A stretch of 64,000 bases of DNA from Fulvivirga sp. M361 (GCF_007097395.1 NZ_VKDC01000009.1:124001-188000); one strand, 5' to 3'; positions 38,901 to 45,712 are shown, counted from the first letter of the stretch. Notes: a model not told the origin generated them from the letters alone. Program-made: numbers and translations.

Positions 38901-41547
38901 CCAGTACTATGCTCATGGGCCCCTGGCCCGCACCGAGCTGGGTGAATACAGGGTACAAGGGCTGGACTACTACTATACCCTGCAAGGGTGGATGAAAGGA
39001 ATAAACAAACCACTGGAAGATGACGTGCCGTTGGACAATGTATATGACTACAGGGTGGGTAAAGATGTCTATGCGTTTGCGCTGGGCTACTATGACGGGG
39101 ATTACCGTCGTAATGGCTTTGGGACCCTGCCAGATACTCACTATCAGGTATGGCCACGTCATACCGAAGTCAACCGGCATAACGGCTTATACAATGGTAA
39201 TATCAGTTGGATGATCACTGACCTGGCGAAAGTAGGTGAAGAGAACAACGACCGGCTAAAAGGAATGCAAGCCATGCTTTACCGGTACGATCAGCTGAAC
39301 CGTATCACCGGCGCACGTAGCCTGACGGACTACACACCGGGCAGTGGGTTTATCATGCGTAGTGCAGGGCCTGAGGCTTATGATACGGATTACAGCTATG
39401 ACGCTAACGGCAACCTGCTCACCTTACAGCGTCACGGTGGCTCAGGAACCCTGACCCATGATTTTCGCTACCGTTACCATGCCGGTACCAACCGCCTGCG
39501 CGAGACCGGCCCCTTCACGGAAGACAAAGTGTTTGACGGAGGACCGGTAGTTTCCAATGCCAAGCTCTACCGGCGGATCACCGTACAAGGGGACAGTTAT
39601 ATCCCCGAAGGCGAACAAGTAGAGTTGAGAGCTACTGAAAGAATCTCTCTTACTCCACGTTTCCGTGCTTCCGCAGGCCGCAGGTTCCGCGGCCGGATCG
39701 TACAGGGGGAAGCCATGTACCAGTATGACGCCATCGGCAACCTGGTGCTGGACCAGTCCGAAGGGGTAAAAATAACCTGGACGCCCTACGGCAAGGTTCG
39801 CACTGTCAGCTCCCGGAACGATAGCCTGGTGACTACCTTCCGCTATGACGGCGCAGGCAACCGCATTGAAAAGCGTGTGGCCCGGCTGGATAGCACCTGG
39901 CTCACCACCACTACCCGGTATGTACGTGATGCCGGGGGGAATGTGATGGCCATCTATAAGGATAGCCTATTACATGAAGTACCTATCTATGGCAGCAGCC
40001 GGCTAGGTCAGTACCTGGGGGGTGTTGGCACAGCATGTCAAACCTTAGGCGCCCGCCGATATGAATTAAGCAACCACCTGGGGAATGTCCTCACCGTGGT
40101 GACTGATAACATTGGTATGGACATGGACAGTACCTGGGCAACGGTAGTGAGTGCTTCAGACTACTATCCTTTTGGACTTACTATGGAGGGTAGGAATTAC
40201 CAGGATTCATTGTATCGTTATGGCTTTAACGGGAAGGAAAAGGATGATCAGGGAGAGTGGGGAACCCAAGGAAGCACTGCTGAAGTAGAATGGACCAACC
40301 TGGTGAATGCTGCGGTAGAAGGTAATGGATTGACTAAAACGAATGTAGGTTCAGGTTGGAATACTTCAGGGGCTTCTTCAGTACAGCGCCTGGCGGCAGA
40401 TGAAGACGGTTGGGTTCGTTTTTCAGTGCCACAGACTGATGGTGATCTGATGGTAGGGTTCAGCGAGAATGATAATGATCAGAGTGTGGAGGAGATGGCT
40501 TACGGTATTGTGTTGGTAGCTAACGGAAAATGGCAGGTGTATGAATCAGGCGTGGGACAAATTCCTTTTGTGGACAGGCCATCCTATGTGGCTGGAGATG
40601 TATTTACCATTGAACGCCTGGGCGATGTTATCTACTACCGTCAGAATGGTCAAACTATGCATACTTCTACTAAACCCAGCAATAGCAGCCTTGTAGTAGA
40701 TGTTACGATCAATGATTTAGGTACCCGGGTAGAGAATGTGGTCATCTCTTTTGGAGGTGCTGGTGATGATAGGGCATTGGTACATTATGATTATGGGTTT
40801 AGGATTTATAACCCGGCCATAGGGAAGTTTTTGAGTGTGGATCCGTTAGCTAAATCCTATCCTTGGAACTCGCCCTATGCCTATGCAGAAAACGACGTGA
40901 TAAGAAGCATTGACCTAGATGGTTTAGAGAAAGTAATAATTATCGGGGGGGCTGATTTGTTTTCTGGTTTTGATGGACCTTCTTCTACTTCTCAAGAAAT
41001 GGAGAAAGCAGTACAAGCATACGCCGAAGAAAACAAATTGGATAAGACAAAAACCATGCTTACTCTGAAAGATTATTTTGATGTATTGGACGATCTGCAT
41101 ATCTCTATGGAGGCTGAGAAATTTCTTGAAGATAAAGGAGAAAATGAACCCGTAGTAATCTATGGGTATAGTAGAGGTGGGGTGGCTGCTTTGAAGGTTG
41201 CGGAATGGCTCGAAAAGAAAGGGGTTGATGTTGACTTACTAATTACAATTGATGTTGCAGATGGTCCGGCATCGTCAATAATTCCTCGAAAGGTATCAGA
41301 TAATGTGAAAGAAAACATCAACATATATCAGACGGACCCAAGTATTCCATTGCTGTCACACGGAGATGAGAACACTCGTAAAGACGGATCAAAGGAGGGA
41401 ATTACCAACATTGATCTCACAGGAACGACGTTCACAAATAAGGATGGTGAGATAGAAAATGTAAATCATGGAAATATAGATGAAGCTACTCAAATGGAGT
41501 CCATTAATCTAATAAACAAAGCTATTTCTAAAGAAAAAGAGAAATGA
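32989..41547 (+). CDS. giant RHS-repeat polymorphic toxin with alpha/beta-hydrolase C-terminus, ~2852 aa
   Basis: The ATG at 32989 (seven codons after an in-frame TTG) begins a signal peptide. Ahead of the YD core, a DUF6443-like region lies near residue 300. An LRR array (about 1146-1484) and Ig-like domain (1534-1620) sit in the middle. RHS/YD repeats run from about 1711 to 2417. The core motif YGFNGKEKDDQGEWG is separated from its usual partner HYDYGFRIYNP by about 175 inserted residues. The core ends SPYAYAENDVIRSIDLDGLE. The last 205 residues are a variable tip with nucleophile GYSRG (near 2728), aspartate in TIDVADG and histidine in NVNHGNIDE, a lipase-like triad. RHS proteins encapsulate and deliver such tips to competitors. 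Confidence 0.85.
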   Translation: MIQRYCSKRLIPFILMMSVAGFAYGVSPHQVGTNAFPPDTAIQVPKALIITREGKLPPSAIERSFLLSELGKDSIKKVFQAPPCLEGNYYVAFQLQYDLGDRKTLAGWRAALDIRLLHNTDTLWTQPVGVNMTDQTFISTVFHDTLVSCDDNYRFLVRDKALQGVVPEDNVYLKVLLYKDDSDVFDPAESLLLNYSYLNGECTVSWSHSGKAVRTFDMEWVHIADHENFPGTTATEAFQWKEPARVSVSGQLYRLPAYYPSGRLWFRVRAIGYDRKYPSHRIYGNWSYGPGTAIMTTNHQTDMTWQEQTVFTEEGKYKKTMYYFDGTLRQRQMLTNLSTEQRTLVGETKYDYEGRGVAELLPVPVDNLSLSYKTDFNVFAASDALVTAHTSAVRKKFHYDNYKLENSIISSVSGAGKYYSPNNDLFAVHWEDTPDAEGYVYAQTEYTQDGTGRVSRQSGVGKAFRMDSSHVTRYYYGEATPTELVRLFGSNVGSALHYKKNLVVDANGQVSVTYQDQQDRTVATALAGDPPANLDSLQSFKDLDLTPVTVNITDKNRRTDGKHILQHKILNEAPNTFFTFEYDLTALGADMLSFGCQTCTYDLEIRIIGPDGFTVDLSSALGNQSADPNAYEVFNISAADCTVPADLNITFDVILADIGDYTVIKTLTPRDVSFEDMLTVIQQDSTIQQLIEQVRESYPLDSADCEICVDTCPEADGLINEAIREIADLDCENIYLQIEQDFRDLYGQTGDVFYEVPLDSIMSDPRYCQYELCVKNKESDVFEKQIARAQDWNAALSAGYDNLIDLDPFFNNAGLSGYDHKPAMQGRINDILLASVPYDNNGDGVQDGITDFRGAIGAVTDPDNTSFYINESGVNDANGRHILYLDLMGRRPQMTNEAYQAELSLQRWILYRNFYLEAKRQVRQGIPEYQNCPKAMEELGRMDDIPQTESDVAAWGEANGVGDPVSAEEVEMAVTNISSICEATFSPADSTAIGNHLEAYFNKDPLNLLRLILTQDVGTDPDLIAVQNVLNNYNCGLDSIALQDIRVCGRDTTITLVDNIAAFAQRTVGNQPSAFLMNRRDSSTSNTSRNTKSGLSREKQLEAYLAQRRAEEEKMYTQWLASQNIVPGSTGSMKNSNTVTSTLNSTMLPTQAEYDALIAFYNATNNGRGWFTTTGWSTADPAVVEDVSNWHGVTTNASGNVIALELGFNRLIGSIPAAIGDLIYLERLDLGNGNAASNLSGPIPASIGNLVNLTYLNLRSQKFNNPIPNTIGSLVNLKELIISDSRLTGSIPSMLNKLSGLEYLDLGYNSLTGPIPSVDSLTSLQQLYLPGNQLTSIPANLWTLTSLTRLNLSSNLFSGAIPVGFNNLTNLTVAQLYDNGFTSLPETLNQLTNLEELDLSYNDLTTIPAQLWSLSKLRRLFLDNNQITTLPPGIASATALFDLHLNNNQLSVLPTGTENLLNLRVLRIENNQLSGPLPLVNPDLGILSFYNNRYTFEDILPLYQSKGWSTGWCGGDEGDEECFYYSPQDSVDVQKSFQLDLGASHTLTTNIDRMTTPASTYQWFKYVEGGTDIPLTPAPTETGHSYTFSSITADDAGYYYYQITNSYAYDLVLTSRLQHIQVNGPDTRDITICLAYDTDPVANPTLATFSFTVDWDSEVQRCLDNAARQDSVLMDYAIEKLLEEQISDYYNTYRTRCLDKVSDSLQYTFLSKEYHYTLYYYDQGGNLAQTVPPEGVEPLTPVQTEAFLAGSPSEPAHTLITRYQYNSLDQLIWQQTPDAGVSRFWYDDKSQLRLSQNARQQIDSSYSYMRYDEQGRIIEVGEMNTASTLPVLIDSLESSFFPQAKDYALADITKTHYDFARTDLEGFVQQNLRTRVAWVEVIDRDLPDTTATYYNYDIHGNVKSLLQQLPGIAAKRTDYAYDLISGNVNVVLYQYGKADQFVHRYNYDPDNRLLDVHTSTDGYLWSREANYQYYAHGPLARTELGEYRVQGLDYYYTLQGWMKGINKPLEDDVPLDNVYDYRVGKDVYAFALGYYDGDYRRNGFGTLPDTHYQVWPRHTEVNRHNGLYNGNISWMITDLAKVGEENNDRLKGMQAMLYRYDQLNRITGARSLTDYTPGSGFIMRSAGPEAYDTDYSYDANGNLLTLQRHGGSGTLTHDFRYRYHAGTNRLRETGPFTEDKVFDGGPVVSNAKLYRRITVQGDSYIPEGEQVELRATERISLTPRFRASAGRRFRGRIVQGEAMYQYDAIGNLVLDQSEGVKITWTPYGKVRTVSSRNDSLVTTFRYDGAGNRIEKRVARLDSTWLTTTTRYVRDAGGNVMAIYKDSLLHEVPIYGSSRLGQYLGGVGTACQTLGARRYELSNHLGNVLTVVTDNIGMDMDSTWATVVSASDYYPFGLTMEGRNYQDSLYRYGFNGKEKDDQGEWGTQGSTAEVEWTNLVNAAVEGNGLTKTNVGSGWNTSGASSVQRLAADEDGWVRFSVPQTDGDLMVGFSENDNDQSVEEMAYGIVLVANGKWQVYESGVGQIPFVDRPSYVAGDVFTIERLGDVIYYRQNGQTMHTSTKPSNSSLVVDVTINDLGTRVENVVISFGGAGDDRALVHYDYGFRIYNPAIGKFLSVDPLAKSYPWNSPYAYAENDVIRSIDLDGLEKVIIIGGADLFSGFDGPSSTSQEMEKAVQAYAEENKLDKTKTMLTLKDYFDVLDDLHISMEAEKFLEDKGENEPVVIYGYSRGGVAALKVAEWLEKKGVDVDLLITIDVADGPASSIIPRKVSDNVKENINIYQTDPSIPLLSHGDENTRKDGSKEGITNIDLTGTTFTNKDGEIENVNHGNIDEATQMESINLINKAISKEKEK

Positions 41548-41840
41548 GTAAAACAATATCAAGGAGTTTTATTGCTATAGTAGCAGTATGCGTGTTGGTT
41601 AATGATTTACTTTACCTTTTCAATAATCCTGTCAAGCTTAGTGGTGTAGGTGCTGAAGACGTGTTACGTATTGTGCTTAGCATATCAGCGATGATAGCTA
41701 TTCCTGGTTCTTTTTTTCTTCTGTATTACGCGTATCGAATGCAGAAGAAAAACAAAATACTAAGTGTAGTTTTATTTGTAGTGTCTGGTTTCTACATATT
41801 TTTATTATTGAGAAGTTGGATAGAAACGTACAATAATTAA
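41544..41840 (+). CDS. three-TM membrane protein, candidate immunity protein for the RHS tip
   Basis: A 98-residue protein with three hydrophobic segments (SFIAIVAVCVLVNDLLYLF; IVLSISAMIAIPGSFFLLYY; ILSVVLFVVSGFYIFLLL). The start overlaps the RHS stop by 4 bp (ATGA), the usual arrangement for toxin-immunity pairs. A membrane immunity protein would suit a hydrolase that attacks membrane lipids. No sequence family is recognised, and the assignment rests on position. Confidence 0.6.
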   Translation: MSKTISRSFIAIVAVCVLVNDLLYLFNNPVKLSGVGAEDVLRIVLSISAMIAIPGSFFLLYYAYRMQKKNKILSVVLFVVSGFYIFLLLRSWIETYNN

Positions 41841-41971
41841 ATATTGTCCCTCATTCCTTTAAGTTTAAGCGGCATAAGTTTATTGTTCCTAACATCAAGA
41901 TAATTTTTGGTTCTAGTGATGCTAAAACTTTCAAAGAATTTAAGCAAAAGGGATTAGATAAAATAGATTAA
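41837..41971 (+). pseudogene. orphan toxin C-terminal remnant
   Basis: An open frame without a start codon, directly after the membrane-protein gene. It encodes about 44 residues ending in VPNIKIIFGSSDAKTFKEFK and KGLDKID, stopping 1 base before the SMI1-family gene. It has the charge and strand-helix pattern of a toxin end and the usual place of a displaced C-terminal tip left by cassette exchange. It is not long enough to assign a fold. Confidence 0.45.
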
Positions 41972-41972
41972 T

Positions 41973-42416
41973 ATGATTCAAGATGTAGAATTGACGTCTT
42001 TAATAAGAGAATTTCAATCTCAATTTGAGGGTTGTAGTGAGGGCGAAATTCAGTTTATAGAATCGTTCTATAAAATCAAATTACCATTAGTTTTAAAGGA
42101 ATATCTTAGGATTATGGGGGAAAAATCGCGAGATGTTTTTTCAGGATTAGAAGTAGATTTCTCAGAGTTAGAATCAATTAACAATGAGTTTCAAGAAATT
42201 TTAAAGTATCATAATAGATTAGATGAAAATCCAGCTTTGGCTTTTATGATGAATCAAGGATATGCTTTTTACGCTATAAAGAATTTCGAATTAGATGATC
42301 CGGAAGTATATTCTTATATCGATGGCGATGATGGACTAGAGATTAGTGTGTCGGATAATAGTTTTTCAGTGTTTTTAAAAAGGATGTTGAAGATGAAAAA
42401 AAGACATTCTAACTGA
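41973..42416 (+). CDS. SMI1/KNR4-family immunity protein
   Basis: A 147-residue protein. SMI1/KNR4 features are the helical start (ELTSLIREFQSQF), IQFIESFYKIKLPLVLKEYLR and the acidic loop near DDPEVYSYIDGDDGLE, ending in a basic tail. SMI1/KNR4 proteins are common immunity proteins of bacterial nuclease and deaminase toxins. The preceding frame is a toxin remnant, so it is likely an orphan immunity gene retained after loss of its toxin core. A hairpin follows the stop. Confidence 0.72.
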   Translation: MIQDVELTSLIREFQSQFEGCSEGEIQFIESFYKIKLPLVLKEYLRIMGEKSRDVFSGLEVDFSELESINNEFQEILKYHNRLDENPALAFMMNQGYAFYAIKNFELDDPEVYSYIDGDDGLEISVSDNSFSVFLKRMLKMKKRHSN

Positions 42417-42417
42417 T

Positions 42418-42437
42418 AACCAGCCCCCCTTCTGGTT
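42418..42437 (+). terminator. hairpin just after the SMI1 gene
   Basis: AACCAG (42418-42423) and CTGGTT (42432-42437) form a perfect 6-bp stem with an 8-base C-rich loop, one base after the stop codon. Only a weak T run follows, so strength is uncertain. Confidence 0.4.
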
Positions 42438-42479
42438 TAAGTATAAGCGTCGCGTTTACTTATGCCTACAAATTGTTGC

Positions 42480-43056
42480 AAGTTTGTAACTTACTTTTCC
42501 AACCTGTAGAACAATGCCCTCAAAATATAAGATAAACGACCAGTGCGCTCCTCATTTCATACTTTTGCCGTAGTAGAATGGATAGGTGCTTTATAAAGAA
42601 CTGAATATAAAGACGTTGTCATAGAAAGTTTGAGTTTCTGCCAGGCCTCCAAAGGGGTTGCTTCTGTATGCTTAGGTGATCATGAATAATCATGTACATA
42701 TGATCGCTGCCGCACAAGAAAGTGATAACCTGTCCGACTAGTAAGACACTGTTAGAAAGGATTAAGGGGAATCCAAAAGAAAGTAGAAGAAAATGGATGC
42801 TATGGCTTTTTCAATTTGCCGGTAAACGTAATAGCAATAATACCCATTACCAGTTTTGGCAGCAGGATAATCGATCCATAGAATTGTCTAGCCAGACGAT
42901 GATGGATCAGCGGTTGGATTACATTCATGATAATCCGGTAAAAGCAGGCCTGGTTTATGCACTGGAGCATTATATTTATAGTAGTGCTTTGGATTATTGT
43001 GGGGGGAAAGAACTATTAAAGATTGAACTGTTGGGGTGATCGGCAGTTGCAAACTT
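42480..43056 (+). mobile_element. REP-type transposase element, degenerate, with end motifs
   Basis: The broken Y1 transposase gene is bounded by AAGTTTGTAACT (42480-42491) and its near-complement AGTTGCAAACTT (43045-43056), which is AAGTTTGCAACT on the other strand. The outward pair suggests the limits of one inserted REP-associated element of about 577 bp. Confidence 0.5.
42514..43039 (+). pseudogene. REP-associated tyrosine transposase (Y1_Tnp), multiply broken
   Basis: Pieces of a Y1 (IS200-type) transposase can be read in successive frames. The ATG at 42514 opens MPSKYKINDQCAPHF, then a shift gives HTFAVVEWIGAL with a stop, and RTEYKDVVIESLSFCQ follows. A shift to MNNHVHMIAAAQES (the HUH-like metal motif NHVHM) comes next. 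The rest, after another shift, is RRKWMLWLFQFAGKRN to DYIHDNPVKAGLVY. Such transposases move REP sequences through a single-strand intermediate with a catalytic tyrosine. At least two frameshifts and several stops make it nonfunctional. Confidence 0.75.
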
Positions 43057-43103
43057 CCTGATATTTATAGGGTTAGAGGAACAAATTAAATATATGATTA
43101 AAG

Positions 43104-43361
43104 ATGGGCTTAGATAAGGAATTTGAGAATATTAAGTCTAAAGAAGATTTTGTAATGTTTCTTCAACAACTGAGGTTGAATTTAGAGGCTAGGCCAGAAG
43201 AATGGGAAAATGTTACCCTGGCTGACTTTTTAGAATCGCTACAGGCTTATACTGAAGATATTGAAGGGTATTATAAAAATAGACATCTAACGTTTGATAA
43301 AGACAAACCTACTTGGAGAGTATTTGCCCAATTGCTTTTAGGGGCGAAGGTATACGAGTAG
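43104..43361 (+). CDS. DUF7660-like small protein, possible immunity
   Basis: An 85-residue acidic protein with motif WENVTLADFLESLQAYTED and ending WRVFAQLLLGAKVYE. The spacing of the WEN...FLE and WxxFAxLL...YE blocks fits the DUF7660 group of short proteins found near toxins. It follows the transposase remnant and precedes another broken gene, so it looks like an orphan of the cassette array. Function is not proven. Confidence 0.55.
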   Translation: MGLDKEFENIKSKEDFVMFLQQLRLNLEARPEEWENVTLADFLESLQAYTEDIEGYYKNRHLTFDKDKPTWRVFAQLLLGAKVYE

Positions 43362-43695
43362 ATAATGTTTTGGGTCTATTTTATTAAATATGTAATGTTA
43401 GGAAATCTCATGCCATCGTTTCTAATAGTCAAGTGTAACCCCTTGGTCTTGAGTTTAAACGAAGCGGTCCTATGATCTAAAACTGCACTGGGCATCCGCC
43501 CGGTTTGTATTAAGAAGCACAAACCTGCCTGTTTTAGTATAGGGGATATAGGTATGGATCAGACCAAAAAGTGTTTTCTTTTTCTTTGATTTGAGCAGTT
43601 CAATATTTTGCAGGTGTTGTGGCATTTTTATAGAAGAAAGCGTTTATACTTTCCTCTGCCAAATAGTTGAGAGTCTTCACCAGAATCTCCAAAAG
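43362..43695. other. degenerate stretch with short frames
   Basis: About 330 bases with stops in every frame. A minus-strand frame of 51 residues (43470-43625, starting MPQHLQNIELLKSKKKK) and an offset minus frame after 43530 (GRMPSAVLDHRTASFKLKTK) look like pieces of one gene with a frameshift. I could not recognise either. A hairpin GGGC/GCCC is near 43490. Confidence 0.3.
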
Positions 43696-44280
43696 ATGTT
43701 AGTAAAAAAAAATAACGTGAGTGAAGATATAACTGAGAAGTATAGGAAGTATATAATGGAAGTTATATACAGAAATAGATCTTTTTATACTTTATAGGGT
43801 GAAAATGAAAATGGTCAAAACAGTTTATTACTTAATGAAAGTAACGATGTTTTCTTCTTTGAACAATCAGCGCAGTTAATCCATTTCGTAAAAAATAATA
43901 CACCGGTATATGGTTATGGCCTGATAAGACTAAGAAAATGGGTTGATGAAGTAAATGGAAACATAAACATAACGCAGTTTAATTTTGACACAGTCTTATA
44001 TTGGATTGAAGGTAATGACTTCGCTCCAAATAAGAGACTTTTTGAACCTCTAAAGAATTTAATGAATAGTCTCAGTTTGGTCGATGACTATCTAGGTCAA
44101 ATCCACTACGAGAAGCTTAAGACATTATTAAAGTCTATAAAGCACCCGGAACTTAATGATGCTATAATGAACCTTTTGATATGGACGGCCAAAAATGAAG
44201 TAAAGAAAGAGTTGTGGTTATTTGTTAAAAACAAATTAAGCAGTGAAAATTTTCTGTCTAGTATCAAAACTGATATTTGA
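43696..44280 (+). pseudogene. stop-interrupted gene, immunity-like
   Basis: From the ATG at 43696 the frame runs for 33 codons, meets an in-frame TAG at 43795-43797 and then stays open to the TGA at 44280. This gives about 194 residues if the stop is read through. The visible region has VFFFEQSAQLIHFVKNN and a long helical C-terminus (YLGQIHYEKLKTLLKSIKHP). The layout resembles bacterial immunity proteins. The single nonsense codon suggests recent decay, or less likely suppression. No family is recognised. Confidence 0.5.
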
Positions 44281-44357
44281 TATATTCCTACAATTGAACG
44301 ATATTAAAGAAAGTACTTTATAATGTCATTATTATAAATTAGGTAGTCTACCCAACT

Positions 44358-44382
44358 GGTCTTAGCATCTCCCTCTAAGACC
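44358..44382 (+). terminator. hairpin before the orphan fibre gene
   Basis: GGTCTTAG (44358-44365) and CTAAGACC (44375-44382) form a perfect 8-bp stem with a 9-base loop, 62 bases before the next ATG. It may end upstream decayed transcripts or act in the leader. Confidence 0.4.
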
Positions 44383-44444
44383 AAAGGACAATAAACCCTC
44401 AATAGTGCACATATAAAAAAACCAACAATCTAAACACAAGAACA

Positions 44445-45236
44445 ATGAAACCAATCCTATTAACTTTCATGAGCTTTGCAGTAAGCCAGGCCATGGCTTA
44501 TGCCAATACAAGTGCTTCAACTATAGCAGCCCCTGCTATCCCCAGTTCATTGACGGCCCAGGTAAACCCAGACAATTCCATTACCCTCAACTGGTCGGAT
44601 AATTCTGTTGATGAACAGTTTTTCTTCATCGAATACAAAAGATCAACAGATACTGTGTTTTCTAACCTCTACTCAGTGGCAGAAAATACGACCAACTATC
44701 AAACTTCTCCACTGGAAGCAGGGACCTCCTACGAATTCGTAGTACGGTCAGGGCTATGGGACACTACCCTTCAGGAGGTGGTAAAATCTGCACCAAGCAA
44801 CGTTGCGATGGCCGCTACCTACCCTTCTCCCACGTCAGCCTGGCAAACCAGTGGTTATGATATTCACTACAGCCTGTCCGGTGGTCGTGTAGGTGTAGGT
44901 TTTTCGGATTTTTCAGGATTATCCAATGACTTTCTGCTGGCAGTGGATGGTAAAATGCTGGTAGAAGATGTGGCCGTGCAGCTTTCGGAGACCTGGCCTG
45001 ATTACGTATTCGATGAAAACTATGAACGGCCCGGCCTTTATGAGTTGGAAGCGTATCTGCGGAAAAACAGGCACCTGCCTCATATACCTTCCGCTGACGA
45101 GGTAGCGACCCAAGGGGTTGAGCTGGGTGTGATTAATGTGAAGCTTCTGGAGAAAATAGAAGAGTTGACCCTGTATATGATAGAGCTGAAGAAGGAAATA
45201 GACGAATTGAAGGAGCAGCTTGACAAGAAAAAGTGA
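44445..45236 (+). CDS. FN3-like exported protein with fibre-type C-terminus, 263 aa
   Basis: A signal peptide (LTFMSFAVSQAMAYA) precedes one fibronectin type III-like domain (about residues 30-125; SLTAQVNPDNSITLNWSDN, TSYEFVVRSG). The last 100 residues match the end block of the two fibre proteins (VQLSETWPDYVFDENYE, NRHLPHIPSADEVATQG, EKIEELTLYMIELKKEI), including the coiled coil. It appears to be a short relative that has kept the trimerising or docking tail. It may use the same export or assembly route. It lies after the decayed toxin array. Confidence 0.7.
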   Translation: MKPILLTFMSFAVSQAMAYANTSASTIAAPAIPSSLTAQVNPDNSITLNWSDNSVDEQFFFIEYKRSTDTVFSNLYSVAENTTNYQTSPLEAGTSYEFVVRSGLWDTTLQEVVKSAPSNVAMAATYPSPTSAWQTSGYDIHYSLSGGRVGVGFSDFSGLSNDFLLAVDGKMLVEDVAVQLSETWPDYVFDENYERPGLYELEAYLRKNRHLPHIPSADEVATQGVELGVINVKLLEKIEELTLYMIELKKEIDELKEQLDKKK

Positions 45237-45376
45237 GGAAATTGCAAGTAATCCTTTCGCTGCAAAATACGATTGGGCACCATTGAAAGATACCAATTTC
45301 GCCGGATGAGAAGACCCGGAAAAAGCTTAATGAGTATTCATCCTCCATTAAATGTATTCGTCGCTACTTTGTAAGT

Positions 45377-45592
45377 ATGAAAGCAGAATCCTTAAAACTT
45401 GACCTGATTGAGCGTTTGATGAAGCTGCAAAAGGGATCTTCACTACAAAAGGTCGAAAAATCTATTATCCGGGTAGAAATGGAAGCTCGTGCAGAAGAAT
45501 CTATGGAAGCCATCAAAAATGGAGACACACTATCTATGGATGAGTTTAAAAATGAAAACAGGCAATGGGCGAAGGAAAGGTATACGCTGTAA
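45377..45592 (+). CDS. antitoxin-like protein of a type II module
   Basis: A 71-residue protein with helix start LDLIERLMKLQKGSSLQKVE, then EARAEESMEAIKNGD and ending MDEFKNENRQWAKERYTL. It resembles antitoxins paired with RelE/ParE-type toxins in Bacteroidota. A TACTTTG -7-like box (45365-45371) lies only 5 bases upstream of the ATG, so the leader may be very short. The toxin frame that overlaps its end is broken, leaving this as a solitary antitoxin that could still bind its operator. Confidence 0.6.
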   Translation: MKAESLKLDLIERLMKLQKGSSLQKVEKSIIRVEMEARAEESMEAIKNGDTLSMDEFKNENRQWAKERYTL

Positions 45593-45712
45593 TTATTACC
45601 CGACCTGCTACTGAAAATCATCCATTACATCAGTGAGCGGAATGACACGGTTTATGTGACTGATTTTTTTCCTGCTAAGATGAGTCCTCAGCGTATCAAA
45701 GATAATCACTAA
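45565..45712 (+). pseudogene. RelE/ParE-type toxin, internally deleted
   Basis: The frame begins inside the antitoxin gene (ATG 45565, MGEGKVYAVIITRPATEN) and stops after 23 codons. In a second frame the end of a RelE/ParE toxin is readable (IHYISERNDTVYVTDFF, then KMSPQRIKDNH, stop 45710-45712). About 50 central residues, including most of the active-site region, are missing. The gene is dead but its two ends identify the family. Confidence 0.6.

Noticed and set aside
43470-43625. Minus-strand frame of 51 codons and an offset frame beyond it
   Set aside because: Too short and frameshifted; I could not link it to any family, so it is described only as degenerate DNA.
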